From: Pterobdella sp. o SKG-2022
Taxonomy: Eukaryota > Annelida > Clitellata > Hirudinida > Piscicolidae
DNA: 64,000 nt
Direction of reading: 5' to 3'
Assembly: GCA_964035795.1 (NCBI GenBank)
Contig: OZ038324.1
Span: forward strand, 5,473,510-5,537,509
Shown here piece after piece: positions 1 to 12,300 of this stretch; the first letter of the stretch is position 1, and each line of letters starts with the position of its first letter. Below the pieces are notes generated by a model. That model saw only the letters and a list, made by a program, of their open reading frames with translations. It was not told the DNA's origin and made no database searches. A program made the translations under genes and the position numbers.

Positions 1-265
1 CTCTATCTATCTATCTATTTATTTATCTATCTATCTATATATTTATGTTTTTCTATATCTATCTATCTATGTTTATCTCTATCTATCTATCTATCTATCT
101 ATCCACCTATCTATTTTTCTGTCTATCTTTCCATCTATCTATCTATTTCTCTATCTATTTATTTCTCTGTCTATCTATCTATCTATCTATCTGTCTATCT
201 ATCTCTCTATCTATCTATCTATCTATCTATTTATCCATCTTTCTATCTATCTATCTATGTTTATC

Positions 266-303
<38 letters not shown>

Positions 304-373
304 CACCTATCTATTTTTCTGTCTATCTTTCCATCTATCTATTTCTCTATCTATCTATCTATCTATCTATCTA

Positions 374-446
<73 letters not shown>

Positions 447-449
447 CTA
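1..449. repeat. (TCTA)n tetranucleotide array
   Basis: Imperfect TCTA/TATC repeats fill the left edge of the window. Interruptions such as TGTTTATC and TTTTTCTG recur, and a block around 69-165 reappears around 255-345, so part of the array is a higher-order duplication. The purest stretch is about 374-446. The array runs straight into the 3' splice site of the exon at 458. Open frames across it are simple Ile/Tyr/Leu/Ser repeats and are not genes. Confidence 0.95.
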
Positions 450-457
450 TCTTTCAG

Positions 458-2340
458 AACGAGGTAAACCCATACAGATTCCACACACAATCACCCAGTC
501 ATAACGCAGGTAAGAATTGTTATTCAACCTTGTTCCCTTGTCAATTCAAAAGCATTTATATACATCCTAAATATATTTTAAAACCTTTGCCTAACAATAT
601 TTACATGTATAATAATACCGATCAACACACTTAAATCTAAATGCTCACACAAACAGATCTAAGCACTCTAGCCAATGTGGTAACAACTCTAGCCATGATG
701 GGTCGAAACAGGCAACAGCAAAGCAACAACAACGACCTAGATAACAGCAGTTACAGTGGCGAAAACTACACATTGGATAAGAGCGCCAACATCAAACTAG
801 TGGACGATGGAGACAATGTGGCCACAACCACCAACAACGACAAGGATGAGAGTGTGGCAAGGGCTTTCGACGCGCTATCCAAGGCCTTCCATAACCCGTC
901 TCAACAGGTGTGTGCGTGTGTTGCTGTATTTCATGTACACATGCTGTCGACTAAAAACTGTTAAAGTTTATGCCACTGATCACATTCGTAATTTTATTTC
1001 AATTTGATAGTAATGTCTCATGATTAGAGATATATTTATAATTTATTGTAATTTAATGCGGTATTTATAAAGCGCTTTTCCTTATAGATCAAAGCGCTTG
1101 TTACAAATTTAATGTAGCGAAAACACTGTGGAACAGGTGCTAATTGTCGGCCCACGCGGGATCGAACCCGGTAACTTTAGCTAATTAATCTAACGCTCAA
1201 CCATTGAGCTATAGGGGCCGACTATATATACATTTATTTATAGTTTTATTTATTGATAATTATATTTATATTTAAATAGTATAGTATATGATGGTATAAG
1301 ATATGATCACTCCATTCACAAGAAATAAAAACACACACACAAGGACGCTGACTCATTGAACATGGGGGATGACTCATCACCGAAGCATGAAGTTGAACTT
1401 GATTCTGAAGGTCATGTCGTTATTTGAGTCTAAAAAAAATACGATAATTATGAGGCAATGAGAGTATTAATTAAGGATTCCAAATAAGTTATATTTAACC
1501 CAGAGATTAGTATCAAGATAACTATTTTAAAAGGCACATAATGTACCGCGTTATGTTAATCTCTAATTAATTAAGCATACGAAAGAGATAATGAAGCCCA
1601 CAATAAACCACTCCATTAGATCGCATTTTGGACAACAGTAGCATATCCTTCAGCATCAGCACACCCTCTCCCCACAACTGTCACCTCACAGCCCACTTCA
1701 TCTGCGAAACCGCTTCTCGCCTCCTTTTTTTATCTATCCACTGGGCTCGTAACATCAACGCATTCAAAATTCTCAGTACAGAACAGCAGATTAAAATGCT
1801 GCAGTCATGCTGGAACAAGTTGTTTGTGCTGGGCTTGTGTCAGTGCTGTGATGTTATCCACCTCTCATCCATCCTCAACTCTGTACTCATCCATCTGCAG
1901 ACCAGGATACTGAATGGTGGGTTTGGGGGAAAGAGTGGAGAAGATGGGTTTAATGGTGGTGGTTGTGTTGGGTAATGGTAGTTGTGTTAGGTAGGAATTG
2001 TGCTGAGTGGTAGTTTTGAGTGATGCGCTTATAAATATTGATACATTCGATGATAGCTGTATATTTTTTGTGTATAATAACAATAATACTCAATCCTGAA
2101 ATTTCCAAATATATAAAGATAATTAGAAAAGATATAAACAGTAATGATATAGTAAATCGTGGAGACTGATAATAATGACGATAAACAGCGGAGAAGATTT
2201 CGAGTGAGCAGATGAAGGAGGTGCTCAATGTGGTTGTGTGTCTGCAGGTTATTAGTTGTGTTGGTGTTTGTTCATCATTAGTGTTTATATCGAGACTTTT
2301 TTGATAATTTTTATTTTAATTATTATTTTCCATAGCGCTC

Positions 2341-2372
<32 letters not shown>

Positions 2373-3282
2373 ATTAATATTATTACCTTTACAACTCTTG
2401 GTAAAGGAAAACGGGCTATTGATTGATTATTATTATTATCATTATTATTAATATTAAACAGGAGTACGTGGGTCATATGGCAAGGTTGAAGCTGACAGAT
2501 GAGGAGTATGCCTTCATCAAGGCTCTTGTGCTCTTCTGTCCTGGTGGGTGTTGTGGTGGGAGTAGTGATAATGAAACTGACAATGATTACGGGAAAAGAG
2601 GATGATAGTAGCGGGAGAGTTTTTGCTGCCGTGATGATGATTCTGTAATTTAATGAAGATCTACTTGAATAATCATTTAATCCAAACCCATCTGACAGAC
2701 AACACTCCTCACTCGAGACACAGGGCTCGTCTGGAAGGGTTGCAGATGCGCCTGAAGAAGGAGTGGTCTGCATCAGAAGACTCAGATCGACTGTGTTGTC
2801 TCTTGCTCAGGTTGCCAGGTCTGAGCAACTTCAGCACTTGCAGTCTGGAACGTATTTTCTTCACAGGCCTCATCGGCAATGTCGAGATCCACTCCATCGT
2901 GCCCTACATTCTTGGCCTTGACCTCTCTGAGTGCAATTCCATTCTCAAACACAACTCCAATGCCTCTATTTATAATACCACCTCCACTGTGTATAATAAT
3001 AATAATAATAACAGTAATAATAATAGTTCTACTTATAGCCCAGCTGTCCCAAGCAACAGTGCTACAAACAACACAAAGATTATAACTGTCAACAACACTC
3101 CACTAGCAAAAACAACAGGGTCTAAAATTAAAACTCCTCTCATATCATCCCTATTGGCCACTCCGGTTGCAAGCCACGCCCCTTTTTTGAATCCCACAAT
3201 CGCCACATCTCCTTTTACTCTTTTGTCTAATCAAGACAATAATAAACACAGCGATAACAACAATGATGAAACAAATCGGTAA
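458..3282 (+). CDS. NR2C: NR2C (TR2/TR4)-type nuclear receptor, hinge and ligand-binding domain; 5' part outside window
   Basis: Orphan nuclear receptor of the testicular receptor 2/4 group, a DNA-binding transcription regulator in the nucleus. Exons by phase-consistent splicing: 458-509, 657-907, 1344-1410, 1692-1916, 2189-2247, 2462-2543, 2699-3282. The exon at 657 gives DLSTLANVVTTLAMMG followed by RAFDALSKAF, the hinge signature of vertebrate TR2/TR4. The exon at 1692 gives ICETASRLLFLSIHWARN (helices 3-5). Exon 2462 gives DEEYAFIKALVLF. The last exon gives DRLCCLLLRLPGLSNF and FFTGLIGNVEIHSIVP, matching the C-terminal LBD. The zinc-finger DNA-binding domain must lie left of base 1. After the LBD end (about 2941) the frame continues about 112 residues as an Asn/Ser/Thr-rich tail, absent from the vertebrate proteins; part is encoded by an AAT repeat. 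The exon at 1344 is short, acidic and poorly conserved and is the least certain. Stop TAA is at 3280-3282. Confidence 0.88.
1050..1222 (-). mobile_element. tRNA-derived SINE, copy 1 (intron of NR2C)
   Basis: On the minus strand it begins with a tRNA-like head: an A-box-like TAGCTCAATGGTTGAGC and a B box GGTTCGATCCC, between paired GGCCC/GGGCC ends. It continues into a body with CCTGTTCCACAGTGTTTTC and ACATTAAATTTGT, and ends AGCGCTTTATAAATACCGC. The same body follows the same head at 5.3, 16.1, 39.4 and 47.0 kb, which defines a dispersed family rather than a tRNA gene. It sits between NR2C exons 657-907 and 1344-1410. Confidence 0.85.
2338..2458. repeat. (ATT)n tracts in NR2C intron
   Basis: Two ATT-rich tracts, about 2340-2385 and 2425-2457, separated by a short unique stretch. 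The first follows TCCATAGCGCTCTT, which resembles the reverse complement of the GCGCTATA tail of a retroposon. The second ends at the 3' splice site of the exon at 2462. Confidence 0.8.
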
Positions 3283-5310
3283 TTAGATCAATGTTGTGCT
3301 AATTGGTAATTGGCTGTATTTTTTGACGTCATTTAGGTCCATTATGACTGATCACTTTAAGTTTGATATCGTTTCTCAACTTTTAAATAGGTTTTTAACA
3401 ATTTTGAGCCCTTTTTAATCTCACTTAAGCTTCTTGATTGCTCTTATTACTTATTACCACTACACTTTATAGCATAAAATCAGATTGCATTATAGCTTAA
3501 AATAATGATGTCATAAATGATAACAAATAACCAATACTTATAAGTTTCTAGTTACATTAATGTGAGCATTTTTGAGCTTTATTTAATTGGTCCGTTATTA
3601 GCTACATATAACTTTTATCTTAAGTGGCTTTCAGGTGATTTTTACCTCCATTCACGTCATTATTTTTATCATTATTAAGATTGTTGTTTTTATTCTTAAT
3701 ATTGTTTTTATATTTTAACGTTTTGTGCTTTTTATATTTAGTCTGAGCTTATTATTATTTATTAAACTGCTCTTTACTTTTAGTCTACTTATAAATTTTT
3801 CGTAGTAATTATTAGCATTGTTCAAATTCGAATCATCATTGTAGGCGTCTTTAAGATGTTGCTTTGTGAGGAAGGCATTCAGGCATATATGCTACCCTTC
3901 AGCGCTCCAGTCAACTTTTGGTGTTTTTTGATATTGTTTTGAGTTTCGTCCTGTTCGTAGACAAATGATTGTTCCATTATGGACTCTTCATTCTCCAAAT
4001 TATTTTAATTGCTGTCTGCAATTCAATTAATTGTAATTTATTTGTTTTTACCTCTCTCTAATCAAAATTTTTTCTTTCCTTTAAAACTCTATCAACTTTT
4101 TACTGTGCTTGTGTGTATGTGTGGGTGTGTTTGCTAGCTTATACGTCTGTTCATCTGTTTAAATATTTGTATATACATGTATATCTTTTTTTGTAAGATA
4201 GACTTTCTTATTTCTCTCACATTTTATTTTCTTTTCTTCGAAAAACTCTGGCGTACTGAGAATGAGCATCCAATCAGAGTGGACCTGTGCGTGCTTGTGT
4301 GTGTGTGCGTGTATGTATCTTTGTAAGTCTGAGTTTGGGATGTATTTGTATTGTATGAATTTTGTATGCATGTGTGTTTGTATAGTTTGGTTTTTGAATG
4401 GATGCGAGTATTTTATTCTTATGTTAGATTTATTTCTTCTCACACTTTCGCAATCATTTTGCTTGTTATTGTTTATTTTACTGAAATTTCAATTTTGTTC
4501 TTTTATTATATTCTTTGAATGTTGTTTAGATTGCATGAAAGTGGCCATTTTTGTGCAGCGCTTCTAAAAATATTTGATCTAAAGTTTATTATTATTTTGA
4601 TTATGGTTATTTTGAAATTTATTATTATTTTTATTGCGGTTATGGTTATTGTTATTATTTTTATTGCGGTTATGATTTTTATTTTTATATCGCCGTTGGC
4701 ACTTCATTTTGAGTCTTTCCTCTTATATTTTTGTAATAACTATAATAATAATATTATTATTATTGGTACAATGGTTTGGATGATTAATTGTTATTGAATT
4801 TATTAGATTTGATAGGTCGTTGTTGCTTCACGTTTCTAAGCTTTATTATTATTCTTGTTATTTCTTTTATTTTTATGACATTTAAACTTTTGTTTTTCAT
4901 TGTATAGTTGTTATTTTTGTATTGTTATAGTTTTTGTTGTCAGCTTTGTAACTTCATTGCGATTTCTTTTTTGTGAATGACTCGCGCTTTCCATAACTCA
5001 ACCCTGACAGTTTGGTTATTATTATTATTATTACGGTTTTTATTATATTTTTTGTTGATTATTCAAATTTTATTTCGTTAGAATTTTATATGATTATACA
5101 AATTTTGAAATCATATTGATTTTATTTTTAAATTTCTCAAAATTTATTCAAATTTTTTAAAATTTCCTCATTGGCCAATAAACGTGAGATGTCGCTTATC
5201 GTTCGATTCGTTTTGAAAGGCAATTAAAGGATGTAGTTTTGTAGAATAAAAGTAGTTACAAAAATTATTTTACAAGACAAAATTTTTTTACATAGGTCCA
5301 ACTTAATCTT
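3283..5310. other. intergenic AT-rich DNA, no gene seen
   Basis: After the NR2C stop the sequence is T-rich with short ATT, TG and TTTTATT runs (for example 4290-4310 and 4580-4690). Open frames here are low-complexity Phe/Ile/Cys strings without recognisable domains. Part may be the 3' UTR of NR2C. An inverted CCAAT motif (ATTGGCCAATAA) lies at about 5171-5182. Confidence 0.6.
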
Positions 5311-5486
5311 GTTGGACTGTATAGATCATTTGGTAGTGCACCTTGTTAGTTAGCTGAAGTTACCGGCCTCGATCCCGTGTGGATCAACAATTAGCACCTA
5401 ATCCACAATGTGTTTTTGCTGCATTAAATTTGTAGCGAAGGATCTGATGTATAAGTAAAAGAGTTTTTTAAATACCACATTAAGTT
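5311..5486 (+). mobile_element. tRNA-derived SINE, copy 2 (diverged)
   Basis: Plus-strand copy of the family at 1050-1222: degenerate head with GTATAGATCATTTGGTAG, a B-box region CCTCGATCCCGTGTGG, the body CACAATGTGTTTTTGCTGC and ATTAAATTTGTAGCG, and the tail TTTAAATACCACATTAAG. It lies about 140 bp upstream of a LINE 3' end. Confidence 0.75.
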
Positions 5487-5622
5487 ATTTAGTAATCAAT
5501 TAACTATTATTTCAAATAGAAATTAAAAAAGATTTGTTTTGAATTTTGGCGCAATTAAAACTTGATTACAGCCCACATTTGACTTATTCAAGGTATTTCA
5601 CTCCAAAACATTTGTTTGGATC

Positions 5623-6045
5623 TTGCCTTGTAATATACAAGTGAAACTTTGTCAACAGTTGCTGTTTTGGAAAAAGCTACAGCCCAATGATAGGTTCATT
5701 ATCCGCTGTATATGTGGCGTTAGGCTAAAAGACAGAAGTCCATCATCGGCCTCTCTCACAAAACTCAAAATCCCAAGCATAGGAACACTACTACAAAGCC
5801 GTCATCTTCGTTGGTATGGTCACGTGAGACGTTCGTCCATGTGTATCAAAGACGCGCTGGTACTTCCTCTGCCTGAAAATCGTTCCCGTAGTAGGCCAGC
5901 AAAAACTTGGGTGAGTTGTGTTTAAAAAAATAAGAAATCCTATGGCCTTAAAATTGTGAACCCACTTAATAGAGTTGAGTGGAGGAGATGTTTTAGCCGA
6001 CTGCTGTACACTCCAGCTGTTGGGACGCCCACAGCAGTATAATAT
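5623..6045 (+). mobile_element. non-LTR retrotransposon 3' end (C-terminal ORF2 remnant)
   Basis: A broken reading frame gives HLRWYGHVRRSSMCIKDALV and RSRSRPAKTWVSCV and, after a stop, RVEWRRCFSRLLYTPAVG. The order R-W-x-GHV-R, GRP-x-KTW-x-x-CV, then R-x-x-WR is the usual C-terminal pattern downstream of reverse transcriptase in many invertebrate LINEs. No reverse transcriptase domain is present, so it is 5'-truncated as well as interrupted. Its 3' end (CGACTGCTGT...CAGTATAATA) recurs at 33826-33885. Confidence 0.75.
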
Positions 6046-6282
6046 AAAATTAATTTTTTTTTCAGAAAAATTATGTTAAGTGTTTTTAATCATTTTCTCA
6101 AAATGGAATCAATAAAGTAATTCTTTTAAAGAGAACCTCCCAATTTAGTTTCACTTTTATACATATGGTTACCATGAAAGCGAGTCAGGTGAGGTGAAAC
6201 ATATGACTAAAATAAATACATATTAAGACTGAAAACTATAATTATTAAATGAATCAACGTCTACACCACAGTGAGTGTTGAA

Positions 6283-9103
6283 ATGAGTGCAACGAGGGAA
6301 GAAATGATAAAAGAGTACCAGGTGGTTGTATAAACTATCAAATCTCTACATTTGATAATGTTTAAAAAACTCCTATCAATAACACGTTGGTATAGAATTT
6401 TTCTCAAACAGCAATTGGAGCTGGAAGAAGACATGCAGAAGGACAAAAAAGCATACATACAGCACAAGCTTCATCAACACTTCAAAAACCTCTCTGAACG
6501 GTTATCGTTAGTAACATTGATCAACGTCATTCCTTGTTGATTGCAAATTTGTGCTTACATTTCTCTTTAACCACGCATTTTTTAAATAAATATATTTTTA
6601 GTTTTCAATGTTAAAATTAACATCCAATCACAGTGTGTTTTCTCAGGAATTAAATTTGTAGCCAGCAATTTGCACGTCACATGAAACGCTTCATATATAA
6701 AAAAATTATTAATAAATGTATATCAAATTGTATTGTTGTTTCTGAGATAACCAAAACGTTATTGTTATATTTATTTAAAATGCCACCAGTGGTCAGGAAG
6801 ACCAAATAGAGGGTGAAGACGACGACGTAGATATGTCCACATACTTCAATGATATAAGTTACTTGTTTTTATATCAGATTTTAACAATAAATTAAGTTTA
6901 TAAGAAGAAAACAAATATTATAATGAGTTAGAAATACTATAATAATTTACAGCTGATTCATTACATTGTTTTTTGTTATATAAATAAAATAGTATCATTT
7001 CAGAAACCATTATTTCTATGAAAGAAAACATATCAAAAATGGAGGAAGAAATGGAAAAGGAAACGGAGGACAAGAAAAAAGAATACAAAGAAGTTCATGA
7101 AAAAGGTTGGTTCAAAGATCAATGAACATTGGTGTCTTTTTCTTATCCGTTATGTAGGTGTTATGGTTGCAATTTTCAACAATTTACACTGAAAATTCAG
7201 TACAATTTTTGGAATTTACAACTTAAATGAAGAGTCATTATGACATCAAGAATAATTATTTAAGAAAATTTTTCAGTAATGAAACTTTTAATATAAATAT
7301 AAATTAAATTTAATGTAAATATGAACAAAAGTGGAGAAGGAGATAGCCAAACAGGAAAAAGAGGAGTTGACTTTTTTGAAACACCTCAAAACAATCTTTC
7401 CATCAAAAAAATATCACCCTGAGTTTAATGTTAGTTTTAATTGTGTTTGAAAAAATTCATTTGAGAAAAACTAGTTGAACGATGTCAAAAATGAAACCTG
7501 AAAGATATAAATTATAACGTTTCGAGACAGTAACGTATTAAACAAAATTATTCTTAACTATAAAACTTTTAAAAAGAAATAGTTGAAAATAATTACTAAC
7601 TTTCCAAAACCATTAAAATCAATCAATTCAAAACCAATTAGTTAAAAACAATTATTTAACTAAAAACTCAAGGAGATAGAAGAGAAAATGAAGGCGATAA
7701 AGAAGAAAGATGAGGAAATGGAGGCATTGAGGTTATCTTGCCTACAAAAAGAAGTGGTGATCCATAAGATCATGAATGAAATAAGACTCAAGGTGGTATA
7801 ACTATTATCTTGTATGTGAGCTGTTCATCATAAAGATTTATTAAAAAAAGGGTTTACACCTTTTTTCATTGAATTCCTATGTATGCTTTGTTATTTATGA
7901 ACTTTCAATAATTTTAATATATAAGAATATAATTTTTTCCTCGAAAAACTAGAACAATTCGATTTTTATAATGCTCTCCGATAAGCATATATCGAATAAA
8001 TTAATAAGAAAAAACTCTTCCTCAAGTCAAAGCTAAGTGATGGTCTGGATGCGATGGATTTCGAGCAAGTTAGTGTTGAGAATTCCACACTGCTCATGAA
8101 TGTTGAAGATGTTAACGAGGTTGGTTGATGAGCTATAATATTTTTGACTGTGATATTCGATAATTAGGTTGGTTTATACTTCATCAATAGGTTGTCCTTT
8201 AAAACACAATTGTGTGCTTATGGTTCGGAATTGGTAGTTGGGTGGATGGAAGGATGAAAATAGGTGAATGATGAATAAAAGGAGCAGTTTTGGTTTATTA
8301 ATGGATGATACATTGTGAATGAACGAAATTTAAATTAGTATTTTCTATAGCGCCTTTCTTTAGAGTTCGAAACTCTCGTCTTTAACCTAATTCAGTGAAA
8401 ACACACTGCAGAGCAGGCGCTATTTGTCGGCTCAAAACGGGATTGAATCCGGTAATTTTAGAGAATTAGTTAATACTCTACCAGCAGAACTATAATGAGT
8501 ACTTTATAAAGTTACCTGATTAAAGCAGAAAATCTACTTTGAAATTCTTATAATTTTATGCCTTTTAAAATGTTTTTTTTTATTAAAAATCATTAACCTT
8601 AGGATTTAGAGAAAATAAAGAAGAAACTTTCAACATTGTGTGTTCAGTTAGGTCATTATAAGATGAAGATCAGTTTTTTACAGCAAGCAACTGAAAACCA
8701 AAATGAAGTCAATTTGAAGCTAGCTGAAACATTGAAAAATGTTTGTTTTAATTCATCCATAATTGTTATAATCAAGTTACAACATTGGAGACATTTATAT
8801 TAATTCTAAATTAAGTCAAAATCTATTTCGTTTTTTATGATGAAAACTTGGAAATTTCATTATTTTGAATGATTAACAACATAAATTTATACCATATTCT
8901 ACTACTTCAAGGAAAAAGAAACTCTTTCAACATTGAAACAGTCGCTAGAAAGTTTGAAAAAATGTAAATCTAAGTTAAAACAAGATATGGGACTGAAACA
9001 AAAACCAAGTTTAAGAGTAGATATGCAACGAGATCAGATTAAAGTTGCTGAATTGCATGAAGAAATTGAGAAACTTAAAGAAGAACTAGATAATATAATT
9101 TAA
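6283..9103 (+). CDS. CCDC96: CCDC96/CFAP184-like coiled-coil ciliary protein
   Basis: Predicted axonemal coiled-coil protein; in other animals CCDC96 works with CCDC113 in motile cilia. Nine exons join in phase: 6283-6321, 6412-6500, 6790-6857, 7004-7105, 7332-7429, 7673-7792, 8027-8119, 8603-8740, 8912-9103, giving about 312 residues. The diagnostic region is AMDFEQVSVENSTLLMNV followed by VNEDLEKIKKKLSTLCVQL, then a long heptad-rich helix ending EEIEKLKEELDNII. This follows the family pattern DFEQLKIEN...EELLKLRSKISN. The middle is Lys/Glu-rich coiled coil (for example SKMEEEMEKETEDKKKEYKE). Vertebrate CCDC96 is longer, with an acidic N-terminus; here the first exon may not be the true start, because an acceptor at about 6270 would also keep the frame open. 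The stop lies 267 bp before the PLA2G6 start, on the same strand. Confidence 0.78.
6627..6668 (+). mobile_element. SINE body fragment
   Basis: CAGTGTGTTTTCTCAGGAAT followed by TAAATTTGTAGC matches the internal body of the tRNA-derived SINE seen elsewhere in the window, without head or tail. It lies in an intron of the CCDC96-like gene. Confidence 0.5.
8339..8500 (-). mobile_element. tRNA-derived SINE, variant tail
   Basis: On the minus strand: tRNA-like head with a B-box region CCGGATTCAATCCCG, body fragment CTGCAGTGTGTTTTCACTG, and a 3' end GGCGCTATAGAAAATACTAA that differs from the ACCGC tail of the other copies. The head-proximal body is shared with the main family. The variant end resembles that of the copy at 61451-61580. 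It lies in the intron before the CCDC96-like exon at 8603. Confidence 0.7.
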
Positions 9104-9195
9104 ATATTTTTGCAGCATTAAAAAAAAATTTATTATTTATAAATTAATTATTTAAAACAAAAATTTTTATTTTGAAATAAGATTTCAAATTTTTA

Positions 9196-9201
9196 AATAA
9201 A
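9196..9201 (+). promoter_or_regulatory. poly(A) signal AATAAA after CCDC96-like gene
   Basis: Canonical AATAAA 93 bp past the stop codon at 9103 and before the next start codon at 9370, in the right place to end the upstream transcript. Confidence 0.5.
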
Positions 9202-9369
9202 CCAAATGCTGTTCCTAACTTTCCTTATGTAACTGATCGTTTAAACCTGAAGTTACGAGTTTTGTAACAAAATAAAGTAATTTGTAAAAAAATTATTTAA
9301 ATAATTTCAGTATTTAAAAAAGTTTTAAAATAAAGTTGAATTGTAAATATCATTAAAAAGAAGATTCAA

Positions 9370-12300
9370 ATGACACTTTTTAAAACATTAGCCAACTATC
9401 TGATGGGCAGTGTTGATGCCAAAGCTAAATTCATTGTGTCTGAAATCACATCAGTTTCTATAGCAAAGTAAAAAATCATAAGTATTTTTTATAAATTAAT
9501 TAAAAACTTATGATCTAATTTCATCACTCTTATGATAATTGAAATGCACAATTGAAAATTCCAGCTCTGATATGATACTGCAAAATGATCAGTTGAAACT
9601 GATTAAAGACAGGACTATTTACAAAGTTATCTATGCCCCAACACAGCAACCTAAAAAAGCTTTTGTGTTTGTGTTTTATAATTAAATAACTACATATGTA
9701 TGTAAATAACTAAATTATCTATAGGCAGAGAAACATATCTCTAGGTAGATAAATATATAAAAATGAGACGTTTAGGTAAATAAAAATGATATAAATAACT
9801 TTAAATTTAACAAAATATTCTGATATTTAATAATTTTTATTTTTGCTAAATAATCATTTTTATTATGTTTTTTGCAGCCTATTTTACCACAATGACTTGG
9901 ATGAGGCCATGGACAGCTTTACCATGCTAGATAAAAAAGTGAGTAAAGTTTATTTCAAGTGCTTAAATATATTCATTAATGTATAAGTATAGTATATGGG
10001 ACTATAGGAAAGATCAAAAAAAAACCACATACACATACACAAACACACACACACACACAGATTCACAGCATTCTAGAGTGTTCCAAAGATTTGAACAATG
10101 TAGCAAGCCTCCAGAAGATCTCCGATGCTGTATTTCTACATCCAAGTTAATGACAGCCACAATATATGATTATTGATGATGATTTTTCTTTCAAAGTCTT
10201 TGTGTCCTTTATTAGTAGAGTGGCACATGTGAAATAATATAAATACTAGCAACAACAATATTTAAATGACATGAATCGTGAGAATATATAAATAAAAATC
10301 AATTAAACTAAAATAATTTTTTTTATAATAATATATCAAAAAATAATAAAAAAAACAATCTATTTCTAAATTAATAGCATACAACAGTCTACAAGTGTCT
10401 ATTGTAGCTGGAGCCATGGATTGTATCAACAACAAGGAGTTTGCCACTCCCATGTATAAAATATTTTATTATTTATGTTGTTATTCTTATTATCATTGTT
10501 ATTTTCACCGTTATATTAGTAGAGGATAAGGATGATCGTTATTATTTTTCAATCTCACTAGCAACACACACAAACAGATTAGCCAATGAACAAGAAGCAT
10601 CCAAAGGCAAGACAGCTTTAATGGTTGCCATAGAAACAGAAAACAAAGAACTGATACAAGCGGTCACATGTATTGAAGGAATGAATCTGAATTTATTTGA
10701 CCTGGAAGGGAATTCCTGTTTCCACTATGCTTCTGCCTCTTGTGATCCTTCCATTATCAAGGTGATGATGATGGTGATTATAGGTGCTGATGATGATGAT
10801 TATGATTATAGAGGGTAGTGATGATGATGATGATGGAGAAATTAAATAATGAAATATTAACTAATTTTCAGATATCAAATTTTAAAACGCTAATAAAAAC
10901 AATGAAGATACAAATAGTAACACTAAAAAATATACGTACATAATACTGGTGCTAATGCTGATGATACAGATTTTAGCTTCAATGAATGCCAGTCCCTTGA
11001 ACCACCTTAACAATGAAGGTAAGCTTTTAATCAAATACAATATCCCAAGCATGTAAGGTTAGAAATTAAAATTAAAACAAAAGTAAGGTATTACTTAGTA
11101 CTGTATAATAGTTGGTGAAATACAAAATTATGTTAATAATATTGAGCATGATTAGTATCACAATGACGTATAAAATGTGTGGTACTTTGGTGGCAGGAGA
11201 GTCTGCACTGCACGTCGCCTGCCGTTATAACAAGCCCGACAATGTGGAAATGCTTATGAGGTTGATATTGATTTCTTTATATTATTATTTTTTCAACTTT
11301 TAATCGTCAAGACTGAGGGTTTACACAGCTACATTTTGTTTTATAAAACTATAATTTTCGAAAAGTATAAATTATTGAAAAACAAAGATATATAAAATGG
11401 CTTCAAAAGATACATACGATGTCTTTAAAAGATACATACAGTCTTTTAAGAGATAAAAGATACATACGATGTTTTTAAAAATTATATTATAAAATTTTTT
11501 TTTTGTTATCTATTCATTTAATTATTATTTTTGTTCAATGTTATTTTTGTTATGTTTTTTTTTCTTCGTTTATCGTCTCTATAGTCCCATTTTTATGGGG
11601 TTAGACGCGAATTATTGTCCCGCACGGGATCGAACGCGGTAACTTTTGATAATTAATCTAATTCTCTGCCAGCTGAGCTAATCAGACTTATTATTTTTAT
11701 CATAATTATGTTTACTTTATAATTATAAATTATTAATATCATTTTTATATACGCTTTTATCTATCTATCTATGTTCCTATTTTAAAACCTAATTTCTAAA
11801 ACAGCCGAGCACTTTTCAGTTACTGATTCATATTGTTTTCATGTCACTTCATGGCTAGGTGGAAAGTTGACCCGTTCTTGTCGAAGGCCAAAAACTACCC
11901 TTTACACACCGCTCTTCTTCACAACTCTATCGAGTAATTTTATTTTTATTTTGTTTTTCCCAAGCCAAAGCAAAATAACAAAATTTTTCAATGCTAAATG
12001 TTTTCATTATAAAGTACGGAGCTTTTCGTCAACAATGTAATATTTTTATGTGGGTTCATAATTTTAACTATACAGTAGTATTTATAATTGCATTATAACT
12101 CCTATTTTTTATTGAAATGCTATTTTAATAAGAATTAAAATCAAAAATGTTGATTGATCAACACGGGGCTTGCATTCCATAAGTTGAACTCACATCGTCA
12201 AACTATGACCAGTTAATGAATGTTTGAGTTGGCTTCTTTCCATAATAAATTGTTTCATCTCAGTGTACATGCTATTTTATTTTTTTTGTCTTAATATTAT

